64,000 bases of DNA from Ochotona curzoniae (lineage: Eukaryota > Chordata > Mammalia > Lagomorpha > Ochotonidae). Within the stretch, counting starts at the first letter, position 1. Each line of letters starts with the position of its first letter. The notes beneath the pieces are model-generated. The model was not told the origin of the DNA. It did no database searches and saw nothing but the letters and a program-made list of their open reading frames with translations. Shown in pieces: positions 1 through 12,600 of the stretch. A program made the translations under genes and the position numbers. The stretch lies in contig NW_024465885.1 in NCBI RefSeq assembly GCF_017591425.1, positions 43,085,001-43,149,000 of the forward strand, read 5' to 3'.

Positions 1-209
1 TCAGCCTTGGGTTAGGGTTGCTCAGCCTGGGTCAGTGGGGCTCAGCCTTGGGTCGGGGGGCTCAGCCTTGGGTCGGGGGGCTCAGCCTTGAATCAGGGAT
101 GCTCAGCCTTGGGTCAGGGGGGCTCAGCCTTGGTTTAGGGGTGCTCAGCCTCAGGTTAGGGGGGCTCAGCCTGGGTCGGGGGGGCTCAGCCTTGGGTTAG
201 GGGTGCTCG
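1..209 (+). repeat. G-rich minisatellite, 20-21 bp unit, about 10 copies
   Basis: A head-to-tail array with unit close to TCAGCCTTGGGTYRGGGGGC, running from the window edge (so possibly longer) to 209. Units differ by a few bases and several contain TTAGGG or runs of 5-7 G. It lies in the URB1 intron after exon 29. The open frame across it (repeated GLSLG peptides) is a by-product. Confidence 0.95.
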
Positions 210-485
210 ACTTGCTAAGTCGCCTGTTACTATCAAAATTCCAATATTCAGATCATAAAATTGTGGCTTTGTGAAAGGTGGAATTTGTACACGTAATATG
301 TGATCTCTGGAATCTGCTTCAAGCCAGTTTTGTGATATACACCAAGTGATGTGGCTGCAAAGTGCTGGGGTCCTGTACCTTGGCACGGTTAAGAATTCTC
401 CATAAAAACTACAACAACACTATAAATTCTGTGGAGGGTGCAGACGGCGCCTGCGAGAGGAAAGGGCACGCCAGCAGCGGGGTAC
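210..485. other. URB1 intron 29 sequence, partial
   Basis: Unique-looking intron between the minisatellite and exon 29. Nothing recognised. Confidence 0.5.
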
Positions 486-657
486 CTCGGGCGGGAGCAG
501 CTTCCGGCGCTGGGGGAAATGCAGGATGGTCTGCATGACACGGTCGCGATCCAGCAGGCGCAGGATGTCCCCAGGGCTCGGTTGCTGCCACAGCGACTTG
601 CCCAGGCTGCGGCACGTCCTATGGTGCTCCACGGCTGCTGGGCCCCACAGCAACACC
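486..657 (-). CDS. URB1: URB1 coding exon 29 (residues 1558-1615), last in window
   Basis: It encodes VLLWGPAAVEHHRTCRSLGK, then DILRLLDRDRVMQTILHFPQ and LLPPE. The acceptor is GGCCCTAG and the donor GAG|GTACCC, phase 0. The next exon, starting the segment towards the C-terminal NopRA1 region, is off the left edge. Confidence 0.95.
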
Positions 658-3600
658 CTAGGGCCAGAGAGGAGTGGTCACAGGGGCCCACCGGGAACAG
701 AGTAACGGTAACAGCAGTGAGCACACTAGCTAGTATCAAGGCACGGTTCACACCCATGACGTCACACACTCCCCAGCACAGCCTTCTGGAGCTCATGGAG
801 GCAACTGTGTTGCTGGGACTGGCGATAATGACATTTGGGGGTGCCAGGCACTGCATGTCAACTTCCTAGAACATGATAACTGATTCATAACCCTGCAAGG
901 CAGGCATAAGGACTGTCCCCTCGTGCACAATGCGGGGGAGCTGGTCACCCATCCAGGGTTAAGTGTCATAGCCACAGTTCACGTTGGGGAAGCCTGGCTC
1001 CACAGTGCATGCTGGACCACGGATCCTGACCTTTCCCTGAGCACACACAGCTATGAGAGAAGCAGGTGTGTGCAGGACCAGCATGCTACAGCTCCCAGGC
1101 GCAATGACTCCTAGAAATGATACAGGCCTTGCTTCCTCCCTACCCTCCTCCTCCCCACTGCTCCTGGGGTGCTGGCCTCACCTGGCTGTGAGGAGGGCCA
1201 CACCTCCACTCTGGCAGGTCTCATGATGGAGCGGAAACTTGCTGTCTGGTGCCTGTCCTGCACACCCAGCCAGCCTGGCCTTCCTGCCACATGTCCATCC
1301 TAGGATCCCGATGGGCCACCTGCTTCCCATTCCCTCTCATATCCTGGCCCTCCCACCTCCCAGCCCTCAGGACTCCTGTCCCTTCCTTGGCCCACACGGC
1401 TTGGGTACTGGGGGAGTGGGGAGGTGGCTGCACTTGGCGCCAGACCCTGCCCCATCTCTGCAAGTGGGAGCCTGAAACCAGCATGCATTGATAGAGACTC
1501 TTTGCCGCCCTGGATTCTCCTTTCTTCATCATAACTGGCACCGGCACCCTGACACCTGCCAATGAAGACATGGAGAAGGGCACTGGGTGTTCAGATGGGA
1601 GCTGGGTTTACTAGGGCCACAAAGAGTGGGGGATGTCCTATAGGGAAACTGACACCCCTAGGAGTAGCTTGTGGGAAGACAAAGGTTGCACCAGACCGGA
1701 AGCCACGCTGGCCCCCTTAAGAACAACAACCAAACATTATGCCACTTCCTTTCTCTTAGGAATGACCTGGGCTCCACCCCATCCTTTCCTGCCCCCACCA
1801 CGAGTGGCACCATGACCTCATAAGGAGCCACATCTTGGTTCACCTGAGTCTGTCACTATGGCCCCTGGTGGTCGTGACCCTGTCTAGCAGCTCTCAAGGT
1901 ATATACTTGCAAAGGGAATTCCCCTAACTACAGCCTCCTCTCTACTCCCCGAAACAAAGGTGGGTAATGTTAACACGGGGAGGCCCGTGCAAGAGGGTCT
2001 CTGCTGTGCTCACATTCCTAGCAGGCAGACTGTCATACTCTGTGTAACACCCCATCACCCGGCCCCCGACTGACAACTACCAGAGCGCACCCAGCACTGT
2101 GTACCGCAGGGCTACCTGGTCTGGGCCTGTTCAGCCTTCTCAGTATGTGGGTGACAATGACTTAAAAAGGAAAAGCTTGTGTGCTCAATGGCCCAGAGCC
2201 TCGTGGGTGTCATGGCCTCCAGCCACTCTCCCCTCCCGGGAGCTGGCGCTAGGCTCCCTCCCCATGCACTCCGGCCAGTCTTTCCCCAGGCAGAACTCAC
2301 TCTGCTCTTGGCCTGGCAGGGCGCTCGGTGTAGAAATGGGGGCTTCAGTGCGGCAAGAACTGCCTCCAATGGGCCCTGATCTGCCTCGTGTGCGCAAAGC
2401 ACCTCTGGGTATCTGGGCCACGGACGGATCCACACGTACAGGACAGTGTTGACTTAATGTCTAATCAGCCTCTGTTGTCACCAGCAACTCCTGTATGATA
2501 AGATGCTGCGAGGCAGCTCCTGGACAGACAGGTGTCCATGTTCAGCAGGGGACACCCAGGCAAGGGGTCACGTTTCCTGGGTGGTGGGGGCAGCTTCGCC
2601 CACCTCACCCTCTCCCTACAATCCCAAGGCTAGCACTTGCTGTGCAGAGAGGAGGTCACGGTCCTGGGCCGGGCACCATGATGCCTGCCACTGTGACGGT
2701 GCCCCGGCACGCACCTGAAGTCCACGAGGCTGAGGTTGCTCTGCTCGTACGCCCGCAGCAGAAGTAAAAGCTTCTGGTCTACAAGTCAAGCACGGGTCAG
2801 TTTAGAGAGGGGAGCCCTCATCCTCCATCCCAGTGCTCCCCAGCTCCCCACTCTCACCCCAGGCCTCACCCAGCACGCTGAGGGTGGCACTGTAGGCCCC
2901 GAGAAGCACGGCGAAGTGGCTGTTCTCGCACACGGAGGGACACATCGTCACCACCGTCAGCATCAGGTCCACCAGCGCTTCTGGAAGAGAGCGGGCCAGG
3001 AGACACACAGCCCCACAGTGACGCTCGGGGTCTGAGCCGGACGCCACTGGGGGCCACCCTCCCATCACCTGTCTCTCTGGGCCTCTGCCTGGGTTGCACC
3101 TCACGCTCTGCTCACTGTCCCACCTGCAGGGGGGCCTCCCAAGGCTAAACCACAGAGCAAGGGAAGCAGGACTGAGCCTAGGATAACTGCTGAGGATTCA
3201 GGGATGTGACTTCTTCTCTAGGAAGAGTGTGGTGGCGGAATGGGGTACCCTCCAAACCACCTTCTCGCAGCTCCTGCAGCCCCCATGTGGGTAGCGAAGC
3301 ACACACTTACTCTAGGGAGGAATGTAGCCCACATATGGGCTTGGGAAGGGCCTCCCAGCCTGCCCTGGATTCCTGTCTCTGGTTCCTGCCAATGCAGACC
3401 CTGGGAGGCACTGCTGATGGCTTAAGTTCATGGGCTCCTGTCACCCACGTGGGACACCTGGCTTGCATTCCTGACTTCCAGCTGCACTTCCGTTTTCCTC
3501 AAGGCAAACACCTGGGGAGTGCACCAGCAGGAGCTCTCTTTGTTTCTCCAATAAAAATAATCTGCGCCACTATTTAACTTCCTATCACTTGCCTACACTT

Positions 3601-6600
3601 TATTCTCCATACCTTAACTTCCTAGCTTTCAATGCTGGCCCACAGTATGGCACCAAGATGCCAAATACAACTTCTGCAAGCCAAGTAGGGCCTGAGGAGC
3701 CCAGGGCTGCATTTGCCTTGTCTGTAAGTCAGAGGAAGCTGCTTTCTACTTTACAATGGACAGAAACAAGAAGAAACTCTAACATGGTTTTGGTAACGTT
3801 CCCTAAGCTCTGAAGAGACACCTTGGTGCCTAGCTGTCTGCTGGCGGAGGAAGTGGAACCCGAGTCGGAAGTGGGAGGAGCGGGAAGAGAGCCACCTTTC
3901 ACTTGGCCATCAGGCCTCTCCTCTTCCTCAGACTCCAGCAGCGTGGGCAAGAACAGAGAGTGCTGGGTGAGCATGGTGTGGACCAGCGGGAGCTGGGTGA
4001 GCTGGGTATGCATGGGGCTTGCTGAGGAATACAGGAGCTGGATGGCCGCATTCAGGGTCTGTAGAAACGTGTGGTCCTGGTACCGAAACCTAGCAGAACA
4101 CAGAGCGAAAAGAGCTCATCAAAACAGAAACAAAATAAAACAGAGCAAAATTTAGAAAACTACCTGTTTCTTAGTACTTTCATGTTAAGAGCACCGGCAG
4201 ACACAGCACAAGGCTGTTTTCTAGCCGACAGCGGCACACTCACCCTGCAGGTTCCACCACTGGCAGGGCCACTCTCACTCTCACGTGCGAACCCATCCAC
4301 CTTCAGTGGGGGCACCTCTCCAAAGGGCGAGGGTGGGCGACACAGTGCAGTCATCTTAGCATGCAGACGCTAAGCAGACGCCTGCCTGCCTAAGGCCCCA
4401 GGAGCCAGCAGAAGAGCAGAGCCTAAGCAGATCCTGCCCTTGGGGCTGCCAAGCCCACCCTGCCAGGACCGCTGCCCTCCTCCCTGCTCTCACTACGTAA
4501 GGCTTGGAAGTTGTGCAAGCCCTTCAGAACGCACTAAGGGAAGGAGGGACTTCCCCTGCTCCAGAGGCGGGAGGTTCTCTCAGCTCCATGCCAGAAATGC
4601 CAATGATCACTTAATGTGCAGTGAGCACGCCACACACAAAACCCGCCTCTAAAGCCTAGAGAAATACTTCTCCGGCAGTCGTTAACCTGACCCTCCTTTG
4701 CTTCTTTCTCCCCCCGTGTGTGATCTGACTTTCTGTTTCAAGTTCATAACCAGGGGAATGAAGCTTACAGGTACAGGAATGGGTGTTTGGTGCGGTAGGC
4801 AAGGCGACTTCTGCAACGCCCACACCCTGGTTCTGCTTCCGCTCCAGCTGCTTGCCAGTGCACACCATCGGAGACAGCAGGTGATGGCTTCATACCTGCG
4901 TCCTTCACGTCCATTTGGAAGACCCACACTCAGCTCCAAGAGCCTATCCACAGCCCATTCTAGCTCCCGCTGTTGTTATATGTGCTGACGAGAGTAAATC
5001 AATGGACAGAAACTCTCTCGGTCTCTCTGCCTTTCACGCAAAGTGCAATTTCTTTTTAATTATGGGGACAACAAAATGCTTTTCCACAACTCTGCAACTG
5101 CCGTAAAACGGATCAAGGGTCAGTGATGACGTGAGGGAAAGGGTATTCACACATGCCTACATTCAAGGGCTCAACACCACCAAGGGCTGGAGGCACTGAT
5201 GCCTATGGCGCAGTGGCCTAATGGCTAAAGTCCTTGCCCTGAATGTGCTGGGATCCCACATTCTAATCCCAGCAGCCCCGCTTCCCATCCAACTCTCTGC
5301 TTGTGGCCTGGGAAAGCAGTTGAGGATGGTCCAAGGCCTTGGGACACTGCACCCGTGTGGGAGACCTGGAAGAGCTCCTGGCTCCTGGCCCATGGCAGTC
5401 ACTTGGGGAGTAAATCATTGCACGGAAGATCTTCCACTCTGTCTCTCCTCCTCTCTCTATATATATCTGACTTTGCAATAAAAATAAATAAATCTTAAAA
5501 AAAAAAAAAAAGATGTGTGACAGTCACTGCTGGACCATGCAGCAAGAAGGAATGTGGGGCAAATGTGCCAGATCTCTGTCAATGGAGGGTTGACTCAAAG
5601 AATTTCTGGCAAAATGTGGAATATTCCACCTGGTGGAAGGCAGAATATTCTACGGTGGTCACAAGGAATGACCTGGATGAACAAGCACCGATCTAGATGA
5701 ATCAGAAGCATCTGAGAAAAAGGACACTCAAGGTGTGAGACACCACATGAAACGTTCAACACACACCAAGCAACTCTATCATTAGAACACACAGTGACGC
5801 GTCAAGGATAACTAAAACCTACGCGCTCAAGGGCACAGCTTCAGGAGACGAGACTTTGGGTGCAGGGGTAAGTGACAATGAATTAGGACAAATACGAGGA
5901 GTCTTACAGGTTCCTCATAATATGCATTTCTTCCCCCTGGACTTTTGGTTTAGTCCCCAAGCCCCAAAAGGCCACGATGGCTGGGGCTGGGCTCCAAAGC
6001 CAGGAGCCAGGAGTCAGGAGCTTCTTCTGGGTTTCCTACATGAAGTCTCTGAATCACAGAAACCACTCAGGTAACACCTTTGGAGCACTCTGCCCCACAT
6101 CAAGGTCTTAAGGTGTCATCAAATGACCGTCCCCCATCCCTGCGTGCTGATGCAGTTTGGCCTCCTCCCTCCCTGACAGCAGACTTGGGAGAATAAAAAC
6201 AAAAGAACTGAAACATTTGTCTCACTCATCCCCATGCCTCCACCCTCCCCCGCCTAATCTGAGGCATCCCTCAGCAATGTAAACAATATTAAAAATACAG
6301 AACAAAAACTACAAAGACCAGAGGACGACATTTCATCCCTTCGGCACCAAGCAAATAAAATCCACTTACTTGAGTCCTGTCTTTACAAACTTCTGCCAGT
6401 CACCAGGATCAACTTCATTAAGTGCATGCTGCGGATAAAATAAGCAAGAAATGGGTGTGGAATCATCTCAGGGAATTTTAAAAACCCTTATGAAGAAAAT
6501 CCAGCAACACCAACATCAGGAAGGCACCTGTACAGTAAAACATACTCTTAGCACTCTTATTTTTTTAGTTATTTCTGCTAGCAGATTTTTGGGATATTTT

Positions 6601-9600
6601 CTAGGCAGATGGGCAATAGGAAGTTTCTGAGCACCCCTGTTCCTTTCCCCATTGTGGTCCATTGTGAAAACCACGCACGGCATGAGAAGATCTGTGTGAC
6701 GGGGGAGCTACGCTGGCACCAGAAGGCCTGGCTAGCCACGGTGGGCACTCAGGCCACTGCCCCCAGCAGGCTGGCTGTGTCCTGGGGGCCACACTGCCAC
6801 TAATGCCTGAAGAAGGGCAGGCCAGCAGTGTCTCCTCGCCCGAGTGCACCTCCCTCTCCTCGTGGTTTGAAAGATGGGTTCTCTCTGTCCCAGCAGCTCC
6901 TCTCAGGACTTCACGTAGAGACGACTGGGCATGGAGAGACGGGCCGTGCAGGAGCCCCAGCAGGCTTTCTGCACAGCCTCCATTTACAGTGACTAGGTCC
7001 GCCGGCTTTACACTGACAAAAACCAGTAAGTCAAAATGCTCTGGAGAGCAGAGGACGGAAGTGGATGTCACACACACACCCCATCAACTAGGATTTTATA
7101 CCAAGTGGAACTCTTTCCATCTTGTGTCCAAATATTCCTCACGCACAAATTCCGGCTAAATCAAATTCAGCATTATCCGTATTAAAATGCACAATTCATT
7201 GGAATCAAGCAAGCTTGTCCCAGGAACACCAAGGGTATCTTAATAATCAGAAATCAATGACTGCAGTTCATCTTGTCGATGGGCTAATCAAAACACAACA
7301 TCTTCCAAAGTATCTTAGTGGATGTGCAAAAAGCACATGGCAAAATCTAATGTCCATTCCTGTGGGAAGAAGGCATTTGGGGTGCTGCCCCAGCCCTGGG
7401 CACAGCCCTTTTCCTGTCCCATGCACCCATTCTCTCATGGGAAGTGACTCCGGGTGTCCACGCGCGTCACCTACCAGCAGCTCACTCAGCCTCCCTAGCA
7501 TCTGCTGCTCCGCCTCCCGAGGCTTCTCTGTGGCCTGCTGGCCCCCGCTGAAAGCTGCGACCAGCCACCTGATGCAGCATTCCAGTAGGGTCTTTCTCCA
7601 GGCCTGCAGCTCCTCCACTGACCCCTCCAACACTGCCGAGATGGCGTCTGCCACAACCCAGCTGCAGTGGGAGACAGGACAGCATGGCTGGGTGAGACAC
7701 AGCAGCACAAGCAGCACAGGCACCCTGAGCCCAACTCCCCACAGACCCCCTAACAAGGGTTCCCCGGGGCCCTGAGGCCCACATCTGACACCTCCAGGAA
7801 ACGGCTCACCGGCTAGGCTTGTCAAGTCCAGTGTGTCTCGGCCACAGCACTACTGGCCATCAATGTAATGGGGCCCTTTCTGCTGAGGGCAAATGCCAAT
7901 GGCACTCCCTGTGATCACCCGCCTCTGAGCCCCTCTGCTCTCTCTGCCTGCCACCCGCAGCTGAATGCGCCCAGAAGACCAGAAGGAAGACTTCTCATTG
8001 CAACAGCCCTCCTGCCCACCGGCCAGCACAACAGCAATGCAGCCATGTCTCTCACTCCCAGAGAGAACGGCAAAGCTCGGTGGGAGAGCCAGCCACCCGT
8101 CCAGTGCCCGGAGCCTTCCTACCCCTTCTGAGTGCCTGGAGCCTGCAGCACAGCCGGCAGATGGCCCATGAGCACGTGCAGCTCCTTGGCTCTTGCAAAC
8201 GGTACCAGCAGGGCCAGGATCTCCGGGTGCATGCCTGAGGCTGCGCAGTCGTCAGCAGCGAGAAGCCTGTCCTGCAGCCGTCTCCACAGGGCCTTCCTCA
8301 GGACAGGAAGTGCAGTGGAGGACACTAGGGCAGAGATACAGGGAGAAGTCACCACAGGCAGGTGAGGCTGGTGGGCAGCACACACCAGCTCCCAGGCGCG
8401 CATCCATCTATGCTGTGACCCTGGCATGTCCACACTCATAGCTAGAACTTGGCACAAAACCCACGGAAATTGGCCCTTGTTCCATATCAGCACGCCCAAG
8501 GGTCAGCTGTGGCACTCAGCAGCTGCTGGGCACTCCCTCCCGTCCAGGCCCACGGACACTCCTCATCCAGTGGGTCCGGGGTATAGCATGGAGTACAGGC
8601 TGTGCCAGCAGTGGGTGTATCAAAGCTCTGAACACGCACGGGAGCAAGAAGAGAACCTGAGGACAGGTGTGCCATAGCAGACGGAAGACAGAGCTATCCT
8701 GTGTGGAACACGTCACCCAGGGAGGAGGCGTGCAAAACGCTGAGAGCTGTGAGGGAGAAACACTCAGGCGAGCAACACGGCACCTAAGGAGAGGTGGGCA
8801 AGTTCCCCCATTTGGGCTCCACACCTCCCTTCTCACTCAGCTTCTTATGAATGTGCACTCTAGATGGCATCAGATAATGTCCAACTATTAAAGTACCTGC
8901 CAACTATGTGGGTGACCCATGGGACATCTGAGATTTCTGGTTTTGACTAGTTCACTGGGCGACCCCCTCATTCACCCCAAAGCACACCTGCAGCCTCACA
9001 TGACTCAGGCCCATCACCATGCAGCCCTCCCCTAAGCCTCTGACCCCCATCACCACGCAGCCCTCCCCCAAGCCTGACTCCATCACCACGCAGCCCTCCC
9101 CCAAGCCTCTGACCCCCATCACTACCCAGCCCTCCCCTAAGATTATGACCCCCATCACGGGGCAGCACCCCCAAGCCTCTGACCCCCATCACTGCCAGCC
9201 CCACCAAAGCCTCTATGGGGTAGCTCAGAATCTAGGGAGGGCAAGGAGCTGTGACTCTCTCGGTCTTTCTCAACAATCAGAATGTACAGTTGTTAGGGTT
9301 GTTAGAAGTGAACAACATTGCTACCTCAGCCCCTCCAATTCAGAAGTTTTGGGGGCCTCCAGCCTCTTTCCCCGTACCTCCTGCTGGGCGTGTGAAGGGC
9401 CCTTGCTTGTGGCACTGCAGGTACTCATGGACAAGGGGCAGGAAGTTGTCCAGGGATTCTTGTGAGCCAAGTTCTGCACTGGCCTGCCGGCACCACAGCT
9501 CGAACCCCAGCAGATGGGTGCAGCTCTGTCTCAGGAGCAGCGCAGCGATGGCCAGGGCAGCCGGTGTCCGCCGGGTCAGGCAATAGTGTAGCAGCTCCGT

Positions 9601-12600
9601 CCCAGCCACTGGGGCCAGCTCGGGGTCTCTCTGCAGTGCGTGGAGGAATACTGTGTCTAGCTCATCCACAGCCAGTGTGGGGAGCAGCGCTGCCAGACCC
9701 CTCAGGGACTCAGAGGAGGAGAGGAGCTCGCTGTCCCGCAGCCGCTCCCGGGGGCTGTGGGTCAGTAGCTGTACCAGGGTCTTGCCCAGCATGCTCAGGT
9801 GCCTCTCCTTCCCAGCAGCCTTGGTGGGCCTCTGGGCCAGCAGGTGGGCTTCGGGTAGGCCCAGCAAGGCCAGTGTGATCTCACGGAGCTGGGCGCCTTC
9901 CATGTAGGGGTGCAGCTCTTGCAGGGCCTGCAGCTGAGGCCGGGTCTTGGGCGGGGGCGATGGAGCTGAGCGATTTTTCTTGTCTTGCAGCTCTTTCAGC
10001 ACGCTCTGAGTGACGGCCTCGGAGTACTTGGCGAGGAGGCCTAGCTGCCCCAGGTTCTGGAGGACTGGGGCACAGGCTGCCAGCAGCTGAAGGATCCCTG
10101 AGCTGAGGTGGGCTGCCAAGAGCTTCACGAGGATGGGGCTGAGTGTGTGCGGGGGCAGGGCCTGCCGCTCCAGGGCCAGAAACCAGCCCTCCAGCGTCGG
10201 GTGCCTGAGGATGGCCAGCAGCACTTCCTCCAGGGTCTGTAAGACAGTGACAAGGCACCTTCTGGGGCAGCACTCAGGGCAGGGACTTCGGGGGGAGTGC
10301 GGGCCTTTGTTATTGTGAGAATGGGAAGCAATCTTCTGTGCCCAGCCTACCCTCACGCCCCACCATGCCCCAATGGCTGCCTGGTCATAGCTACACCAAC
10401 TTACAACCACACATGGCCTCTCCTGCACGGTTGTGGGCACCTGGGAGTTGGGGAGCGCCCCCTAGAGCATGAGCAGCTGTCTGTTGCACCCAGCCTGCGT
10501 GGATTAACTGCACGCCACTTGGCTCTCACGACCACTCGGCGGAGGACAGGCCACACACAGATATGAACGCAATGGACACCTGTCCCCCACCGCCTTCTCC
10601 CTGGCTGCCTTGCTCCCCTGGGGAAATCTGGGAGAGGAGCTTGGGTGTCATCTCCCAGTAGCTGGGGAGGGGTGACCATGCATCCCAGCCCCAAACTAAA
10701 AGTGGTGAGCCTATTTCTACCTTCAGGAGGAGGCAGGGTCCAAGTGTCCCAGCAGCTGAGCTAAGGCAGCTCGGCATCCTGGCTGGGACGGGAGAGAGCT
10801 CGGAGCCCACTGCCCCACCCAGCCTTGCCCAACTTCCACCTGAAGCAGGTTGGGAGGGACCTTGCTTTCTTATTCACCAGGCAAGAGGAGCCCTCGCCCC
10901 TTCTAGCCAGCCAGTGGCAGAGAAGCCCCTCATGTGCCACAGGTGCATAGCCCATGCCCAGCACCCACACAAAGGTCTCCCAAAAAGTCAAGTTGAAGGC
11001 CAAAGCAAGAGGGCTGTGGCATGCAGCTCCATGGGGCGGGGCAGTGGAGAATGTTGTTGCCTTATAGCCGCAGCAACATTGCTCACGTGGCAGACTGTGA
11101 GAGGAGCCATGAGGCCAGCCCCAGCGACACAGTACTGCCTGACCTGACACCAGCAGTGAGGGGCCGACTTTGCCGCTGGGAGCAGGCATTCCCCGTGTGC
11201 ACCTGCTCTCCGCCATCAGGACTCAGGATGAAAACCCTGCCGGCCAGATTGCTTAGAATCATAGGTGGACATCGAGGCAGCTGCCTGCGGTGCCTGCCAA
11301 GACCAGACCCCTCTCTTGGCAGGAGGCAAAGGGGCAGTTTGTAGTGGCTCTGCTGTGCTTTTGTGCATTTCCCTACGTTTCTACCACATACGCATGTGCA
11401 TTCAACCAGAAGTGGAGGGAGAGGCCGCATCTGTGACTTTTCGGGCAAAGGCTAACTGGGGACCCAGGGACAGAGGGCAGCAGTACCTGGTCATTGGCCA
11501 ATTCCAGCGAGGCCATGGACTCCATGTCCAAAAACAGGTCGGTCTCGGCCTGGGCGGCCTTGTACTTGAGCCGGTTCTGGGTGTCGAGCTGCTCACAGTG
11601 CAGCACTAGGCGCCTGAGAAGGTCCAGGCAGAGCAGGAGCAGGGCAGGCCCCGTGCTTCTGCCCAGCTGTGGGGATGAGATGTATGCAAGCCTCAGATGG
11701 GGCGGGGATGACGGCCACCAGAACAGCGACTGACAAGCACATGTCCCCAGAGTAGTAAAGGACATTTGAGGTAGGCACTTGGCTCTGGCAGCTACAACCC
11801 CTGCATTCTACCTGGCAATGCCTGGCTGCAATGCCGAGCCCTAGAGGGCTGCTTGCCAACCCCACCCGGAAACTGGACTGTGCTCTTGGCTTTCTGCCCC
11901 ATCTGAAGCAGGCATCCGAGCAGGGACCCAGCAGATGGGAGCTCTGTTGGTCCTTCCGACTCTCAGATAAACAAACAAGGAAAAGGAGTGGAAACTTGGG
12001 ACAGAGGAAAGGACAACTCCTTCACATGCATGCCAGGCACCCAGGGTCCTCAGACCTGTCACCCTAAGCCCCAATGAAAACAATTTACTTTGACTTGACT
12101 CTTGCAGACCAGCATGTCTCTGGGTGGGGCCCTGACCCCGGGAAGACCACACTGCCCGAGAGGAGCGTAGGTGCCCTGGGCTGACCTGGCCGAAGTTATC
12201 CACGGTGCTCCGCAGGTAGAGCAGCACCTGCTTGGCTGAGCGCGGGATCTGGCGCAGTGGGAGGTGTGGGAGGGCAGCCTGCAGCTGCACCTGCACGTGC
12301 TCATCATGCAGCGTCTGGCTCTCGTAGGCTGCCTGCAGCAGGGCGGGGAAGCTGGAGGCCGAGGGGGCAGCGTGGGGCACAGGGCCGACAGACACCTGCA
12401 GAGGCTGAGGGAACAGACAATTGTGTGTGGCAGACCAGCGCCCTGAAACTCAGGGGTTCTCAGACTGTGCTTCTCTCAGACGCACCCCAGAGGCAGAGGC
12501 GGTGAAGGTGCAGACCTGGTGCCCTGGAGGCAGGGCACACGCTGACACCTGGGTCACCTGTAGCAAGCAGCACTGAATTTGTCACAGCTTGAAACAGGGC

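Larger units (their letters stand above)
4090..6369. other. URB1 intron 25
   Basis: It contains one full CSINE and an old L1 3' end (listed separately). Other sequence, including a pyrimidine-rich 4680-4720 tract, is unrecognised. Confidence 0.5.

Noticed and set aside
1..209. CRISPR array or interstitial telomere
   Set aside because: Units are contiguous without spacers, so not CRISPR. The unit is 20-21 bp with only occasional TTAGGG, so not a telomere array. The host is a mammal.
9019..9465. 148-codon plus-strand frame with TTQPSPKP repeats
   Set aside because: It is the translation of the intron 22 minisatellite running into antisense of exon 22.
9462..9907. Plus-strand frames opposite URB1 exon 22
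   Set aside because: Shadows of a long GC-rich real exon. No independent start context or family match.
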